From assembly GCA_041642635.1 (NCBI GenBank), contig JBEPWB010000028.1:1-13294 (forward strand): a stretch of 13,294 bases of DNA. The letters run 5' to 3'. Source of the stretch: JAAZVM01 sp041642635 (GTDB lineage Bacteria; Patescibacteriota; Gracilibacteria; BD1-5; UBA6164). The notes beneath the pieces were generated by a model. That model searched no databases, had not been told where the DNA came from, and saw only the letters and a program-made list of their open reading frames with translations. Shown here piece after piece: positions 9,026-13,294 of this stretch. The first letter of the stretch is position 1; every line of letters begins with the position of its first letter. The translations under genes were made by a program, and so were the position numbers.

Positions 9026-9220
9026 ATGGAAAAAAAATATTTAATAGATTTGGAAATATATAATTCTGATATAATTAATACTGCGGTCCAAGATTATTCT
9101 GAGTTTTTTAATATTTCTTTTGCTTGAAATACTTTAAACGTATTTTCAGATGAAAATTTTAGCGAAGAAGAAATTTTTAATGAATTTATGAATTATGTTA
9201 TTTGATTAACTAATGGCTAA
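9026..9220 (+). CDS. Small HxsD-like protein (second copy)
   Basis: A 64-residue acidic protein: KKYLIDLEIYNSDIINTAVQ, then SEFFNISFAGNTLNVF and EEEIFNEFMNYVIGLTNG. The order of elements (a LIDxxIY strand, a helix, a strand pair, a helix ending in EFMNYVIGL) mirrors the shorter HxsD-like or recognition-type proteins found next to peptide-modifying radical SAM enzymes. It is therefore probably a substrate-handling partner, different from the longer HxsD-like gene upstream. The frame is open only with TGA read as Gly. Its last 8 bases overlap the start of the HxsB gene, which implies coupled translation. No catalytic residue is apparent. The gene is likely real; the family is inferred. Confidence 0.6.
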
Positions 9221-10670
9221 AAATATGTTAACTATTGATAAAATAAATAATATTAATTCTGACAAGGTTTGATTTTTTAGATTTAAAAAATTTGATGATA
9301 ATACTTTCTTAATAACAAATGATGTTTGAAAATATCATTTTTTATCAGAAGAAGAATTTGAACAACTTATATCATGAAAGGAATCTGAAATTGAATCTTA
9401 TGATGAATTAATGAAAAAAGGATTTATAAAAAATCCTAAGTATATTGATAAAATGTCATGAAGTTTTTTAAATAAAAATCATTTTGTTTGACTCGGTCCA
9501 ACTTTACATATGATGGTTATAACTTTAAGGTGTAATCATAAGTGTAAATATTGTCATGCAGCAGTTGCTCCTATGACAGCAAAGGAATTTGATATGAATA
9601 AAGAGACTGCAAAAAAAGTTATTGATACTATTTTTTATACTAATTCACCATGATTAACTATTGAGTTTCAATGATGAGAACCTTTAGTAAATTATGAAGT
9701 ATTACAATATAGTGTAAATTATGCCAGAGAAAGAGCTTTTCATTTATGAAAAGATTTAACTATGTCTATGGTATCTAATTTAACTTTAATGACAGAAGAT
9801 AAGTTAAATTGGTTGCTTGATAATTGAGTTGATATTTGTACAAGTTTGGATGGTGATTCTATAACTCATAATAATAATAGAGTATATACTGATTGAAATA
9901 GCTTTGAAAAAGTTACTTATTGGATAAAAAGACTTGATCAAGAAAAACAGAAAAGAAATATGTGAAGAGTTGGAGCTTTATTAACTGTTACTAAAGAAAC
10001 ATTACCAAAAAATAGAAAAATTATAGATACATATTTATCTCTTTGATTAGATTGAATTTTTCTTAGATGGTTAAATCCATATTGATTTGCATCAGCTTCT
10101 CTTGATGAACTAGCTTATGAAGATGAGAAGTGGATTGAATTTTATAAAGATTCTCTAGATTATATTATTGAAATAAATAAATCTTGAACTTATTTTAAAG
10201 AAGTAATAACTTCGGTTTATCTTTCAAAAATAATGAATCCTATAGATCCAGCTTTTTTAGATATAAGATCTCCTAGTGGTTTATGAATTTGATGAGTTGC
10301 TTATAATTTTGATTGAAAAATATATGCAAGTGATGAGGCTAGAATGCTTTGAAGAATGTGAAAAGATGACTTTTTTATGACAGAAGCTACAGAGGATTGA
10401 AAACAAAATTATATTAATATGATAAATAGTGATGTAGCTAAAACTTCAGTTTTAGCATCTACATTGGATTGATTACCATGATATAATGATCATGTTTATA
10501 AACCGTATTTATGAGTTGATATAATTCATAATTTAACAACAAAGTGAAATCTTTATGTTCCTTTGGTTTGTGATAAAAAAATGAAACTTCAAATATCTAT
10601 TTTAGATTATATATTTGAAAAACTTAATGATGAGGAAAGTAAAAAAATATTATTAAGTTGGATAAATTAA
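9213..10670 (+). CDS. hxsB: Radical SAM maturase, HxsB type
   Basis: Radical SAM enzymes cleave S-adenosylmethionine at a [4Fe-4S] cluster to modify substrates; HxsB acts on His-Xaa-Ser repeat peptides. The 485-residue product has an N-terminal domain (about 20-80, FRFKKFDDNTFLITNDVGKY, FLSEEEFEQL) typical of HxsB, the cluster motif C107-x3-C111-x2-C114 (LRCNHKCKYCH), IEFQGGEPL at 150-158, SLDGDSITHNNNR from 211, IFLRWLNPYGFA ending at 293 and YASDEARML at 371-379. This set is characteristic of HxsB. In the C-terminal region, where family members carry a Cys-rich PYCG-type motif, this protein has YNDHVYKPYLG (424-434), without cysteines; only C453 remains. The start is ATG 9213 (8-base overlap with the previous gene); ATG 9225 is an alternative. 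Confidence 0.85.
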
Positions 10671-10691
10671 TTATATTCTTATAAAAAAATT

Positions 10692-11027
10692 ATGAAAGAT
10701 AAAAAGTCTTTTTTCCCTAAAATAAATAAAAAAATTTGATCTTTTTTAACTGATGAAAGTTGAAAAATTACAAAAAAAGATGCTCTTTGACTTTGAATAT
10801 GAGCAACTGTATTGTCTAGTGTAGAAACCTGAATAGCTTGACATACTAGTTGATCATGATGATATTGTACAACTAATAAAGAATTTAGTAAACATGCTAG
10901 TGGAATTGTAAATTGACATTTTAGTTCTAATGTTACTTGAAATGTAACAGATACTTGTTATGGTTGAACTTCTCACTGAAGTCATTGAAGTCATTGAAGT
11001 CATTGAAGTCATTGAAGTAGATGGTAA
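10692..11027 (+). CDS. hxsA: HxsA-like precursor peptide with His-Gly-Ser repeats
   Basis: HxsA is the repeat-bearing substrate of the Hxs radical SAM enzymes. The 111-residue product starts with a basic stretch, then FLTDESGKITKKDALGLGIG and a weakly hydrophobic Gly/Ala segment (about 32-50) resembling the leader of other HxsA proteins and possibly an export signal. His-Xaa-Ser triplets follow: HTS (51-53), HAS (68-70), HFS (76-78), then five tandem HGS units (95-109), ending in Arg-Trp. Two cysteines, C59 and C89, flank the middle. Of 20 glycines 18 are TGA, including all five in the tandem repeats, so in the standard code no product of any length exists. It sits between the two radical SAM genes, which supports its role as their substrate. 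Confidence 0.85.
10974..11018 (+). repeat. Five tandem 9-base units encoding His-Gly-Ser
   Basis: Units of CATTGAAGT run at 10974-10982, 10983-10991, 10992-11000, 11001-11009 and 11010-11018; the first has CAC in place of CAT, the other four are identical. They stay in frame with the precursor gene. Such a perfect short repeat can change copy number by slippage, which would alter the number of modification sites without breaking the frame. Confidence 0.95.
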
Positions 11028-11040
11028 AAATATTAAAATT

Positions 11041-11934
11041 ATGCATTGATTAAATTGATTAGAAATTTTTTTGTGATATCCTTGTAATCAAAAATGTAAT
11101 TTTTGTTTCCAAAAAGATTTGAGATTTAAAGAATCTAAGTTTTTAGATTATGATGTTGTAATAGATATTATAGATAAATGATTTTTAGAATGAAAAAACT
11201 CTATAATATTTTCTTGATGAGAAGCAACAATGGATAAAAATCTTTTGAGTTACATAAAATACTGCAAAAATAAATGATTTTTAGATATTAGGGTTCATAC
11301 AAATTGATTATTATTTTCAAATAATGAAAAACTTTTAGATTATTATAATTCTTGAATGAATTGAGTAATAATATCTATACATTGATTTTGAAAAATACAT
11401 GATTATTTAGTTTGATTAGATTGAGCTTTTGAAAAATTAAAAAAAACTTTTTTAAATATTTGATATCTTATTTCTAAAGATAAAAATTTTGTTTTAGATA
11501 CAAATACAGTTTTAACAAAATATAATTATAAAACAATACATATTTTAACTAAATTTTTGTCATATTTTCCTATAACAAGAATCCAAGTTGTACAACTATA
11601 TTCTTTGTATTTATTTTCTTTGGGAGAAAAGAAATCGTTATATATCTCATATGAGGAATTTTATCCTTTTATTTGAAAGATTATTGAAAGTAATAAAAGT
11701 GTTACTTTTGAAAATTTTCCTTTTTGTAAATTTGATAATAAATATATTGATAATATTATAAAAAGAAAAAAATATGATAATGATGCATATTGAAATATGT
11801 GAGAATGATTTGAGGAGTCGGATTGTAAATTTTTAGATACTTGCTATTCTTGTAAATATAGAGAAGACTGTTCTTGAATTCCAAAAGATTATTTAAGTGT
11901 TTATCAAAATGAAAAATTTATAGCTTATAATTAA
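11041..11934 (+). CDS. Radical SAM protein with SPASM-like cluster, in HxsC position
   Basis: A second radical SAM enzyme of 297 residues. The cluster motif C15-x3-C19-x2-C22 lies very near the N-terminus (LGYPCNQKCNFCF), so there is no separate N-terminal domain. IIFSGGEATMD, VHTNGLLF and ISIHGFGKIHDYLVGLDGAFEKL follow as in general radical SAM barrels. The C-terminal part has C229, C262, C268, C271 and C277, with CKFLDTCYSCKYREDCSGIP giving the C-x2-C-x5-C spacing of SPASM-like auxiliary-cluster domains. Classical HxsC has a different layout, so I call it by position rather than name. It likely acts on the adjacent precursor with HxsB, perhaps providing a second modification. It starts 13 bases after the precursor gene; no other in-frame start is near. 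Confidence 0.8.
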
Positions 11935-11940
11935 TTTACT

Positions 11941-12750
11941 ATGAAAAAATTACTTTTAATTTTTTGTTTTATATTTATTTTTTCTTCTTGTTCTTTTTGA
12001 ACAAATGAGAATAATAATGAAGAAAATATTTCTTATGAAAATATTGATTATGAATCTAGTCTTGAGGAAAATATAGCTGTTTGAGAAGATAGTATTTCTT
12101 CTTATATAGATTCTGATACGGTAGAAGAATTATGATTAGAAGAAGCTTTTTATTCTGAAAATAATTATTCTTATTTTGAATATATGGATTGAGGTAAATT
12201 GTTATATGATATGGCTATAAAAAATAATCTTGATTTTTTTGAATCTAATCCAGAAGAAATAGAATTTTTTTATGTATTTAGAAATTATGTTTTTTGAGAT
12301 AATTATGAAATACAAGATCAAGATTTAAATGAGTTTTTATCTTGTTTAGAATGAAATATTTCTTATGAGGAGGTAAGTAATGAAGATTTCTCGTTGTTTT
12401 GTGAATGAAAGGATTCTTATATAGTTGAAGATTGAAATGATTTTAATTATTGAGCAGAAAAAGATTCACTTACTACTTTGAAAGATATTCGTGAAGGGGC
12501 TGATATCTCTTGTGATTATTTTACTAATTTATCATATGAGTTTGCTAATCCTTTGTATTTTCATTATTATAAACTAGATAATTATTTAGCTTGTAAAAAA
12601 ATTAAAGATCCTTCTTATTCTATTTCAGATAGTGTATACTTTTACAGGACAGCTATGGGGAAATATGCTTGTGAAGCTTTAATTGATAATAATTTACAAA
12701 AATTCTGTAATTATGAGCTTGAAAATACTAATACAAACTCTCAAGAATAA
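11941..12750 (+). CDS. Cysteine-containing lipoprotein, unknown function
   Basis: I do not recognise the 269-residue product. It has a lipoprotein signal: KK, a hydrophobic stretch of about 11 residues and a lipobox FSSC with the predicted lipid-bearing Cys at residue 17. The next 60 residues are acidic and rich in Asn, Ser, Tyr and Glu, likely a flexible tether. The rest is a mixed domain with six further cysteines (LSC, LFC, ISC, LAC, YAC, KFC), an even number compatible with disulfides outside the cytoplasm. The gene starts 6 bases after the second radical SAM gene, so it is probably in the same transcript. It may be an anchor, receptor or target for the modified peptide; that is inference. 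Confidence 0.8.
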
Positions 12751-13294
12751 ATCTAATATAGATTATCATTATTATCATGAATTTGATAGTAAGGCACTTT
12801 CTATAGATTATAATATTAATAATTTCACTATTAATTATATTGTTTTTATAATTAATAGTGATTTTTCGTGTTTTGAAAAATTTTATCATGAAAATAAAAA
12901 TATTTCAATTACTGATGTTTTTTTAGACAGATTAAATTTAAATTTTAGACAAAAAAAATCTCTCTTTTCAATGGTTTTTAAAAATTTATTCTGGATAAAA
13001 TTAAATAATTTAAGTTTTACTCAAGAAGATTATTTTTGATTAATTAATTTTTTAAATAATAATAGTCTTGATGTAAATAGAATATTTTTTGAAAACTTAG
13101 AATTAGAAGATAACTTTTTTCATCAATTTAAAAATTTGAAATGATTTGATAATTTAACTTTTGTTAATTTTGATAATAATAACTTATCTAACAATTGATT
13201 AGATTCATTGTTATTTTTTCTTAAAAATAACAATATAAAATTAGAGTATCTAAGTTTGATTTGAAATAAGATATCATCTATAGAAAGTTTATTA
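12713..13294 (+). CDS. Leucine-rich-repeat protein, partial at the 3' end
   Basis: The frame stays open to the window edge (194 codons seen) when TGA is read as Gly. The first about 100 residues (MSLKILIQTLKNKSNIDYHY onward) are Asn/Phe-rich with no motif I recognise. From about residue 100 imperfect leucine-rich repeats appear: LFWIKLNNLSF, FDNLTFVNFDNNNLSNNGLDSL and LEYLSLIGNKISSIESL, the last fitting the LxxLxLxxNxI consensus well. Such repeats usually bind proteins. The start chosen is ATG 12713, overlapping the lipoprotein gene by 38 bases; a TTG at 12683 would be 10 codons longer. No signal peptide is visible, so it looks cytoplasmic unless the start is wrong. Function unknown. Confidence 0.75.

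Noticed and set aside
10974..11018. The short tandem repeat as a CRISPR array or regulatory iteron
   Set aside because: Units are 9 bases with no spacers and are perfectly in frame with the precursor gene, so coding repeats explain them.
11028..11040. A terminator or attenuator between the precursor and the second radical SAM gene, as often follows precursor peptides
   Set aside because: The 13-base gap is A/T-only with no stem able to form a hairpin.
12683..12712. TTG at 12683 as start of the LRR protein
   Set aside because: The ATG at 12713 is in the same frame and gives a plausible N-terminus with a shorter overlap; the TTG remains possible but less likely.

Overview
The window reads as a strongly AT-rich bacterial fragment that uses TGA as a glycine codon. 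In the standard code almost every gene is shredded. With TGA read as Gly, long intact proteins appear with TGA at invariant glycines: the P-loop of the ATP synthase beta subunit, the first motif of RNase H and the second-helix region of the alpha subunit. TGG is still used for Trp and every complete gene stops at TAA. This is genetic code 25, known from the candidate phyla Gracilibacteria (BD1-5) and Absconditabacteria (SR1). I therefore infer a small-genome ultrasmall bacterium of one of these groups. None of the starts I examined has an obvious Shine-Dalgarno sequence.

Region 1 (about 1-8407) is an F1Fo ATP synthase cluster on the + strand: atpB (a), atpE (c), atpF (b), atpH (delta), atpA (alpha), atpG (gamma), then an unknown two-helix membrane protein and an RNase H, then atpD (beta) and atpC (epsilon). 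It closes with a strong hairpin-plus-T terminator at 8363-8407. The c subunit is one 449-residue protein made of six fused hairpins. They follow an alternating A-B-A-B-A-B pattern, and the residue at the helix-1 ion-site position varies: Gln, Glu, Glu, Glu, Arg, Glu. The delta subunit is much shorter than usual.

Region 2 (8445-11934) is a peptide-modification cassette best matched to the His-Xaa-Ser (Hxs) systems. Its parts are an HxsD-like protein, a second small HxsD-like protein, an HxsB-type radical SAM maturase, a 111-residue HxsA-like precursor ending in five tandem His-Gly-Ser units, and a second radical SAM protein with a SPASM-like cysteine cluster in the HxsC position. The Gly of all five tandem units is encoded by TGA, so the substrate can only be made under the altered code. 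HxsB appears to have lost the cysteines expected for an auxiliary iron-sulfur cluster in its C-terminal region, while the second radical SAM protein keeps a cysteine cluster.

Region 3 (11941-13294) follows after only 6 bases: a cysteine-containing lipoprotein, then a leucine-rich-repeat protein that overlaps it by 38 bases and runs off the end of the window. The tight spacing suggests co-transcription with the Hxs genes, and so a possible role of the modified peptide at the cell surface; that last link is inference.

No RNA genes, CRISPR arrays, insertion sequences or attachment sites were seen. There is no gene-free stretch longer than about 85 bases.
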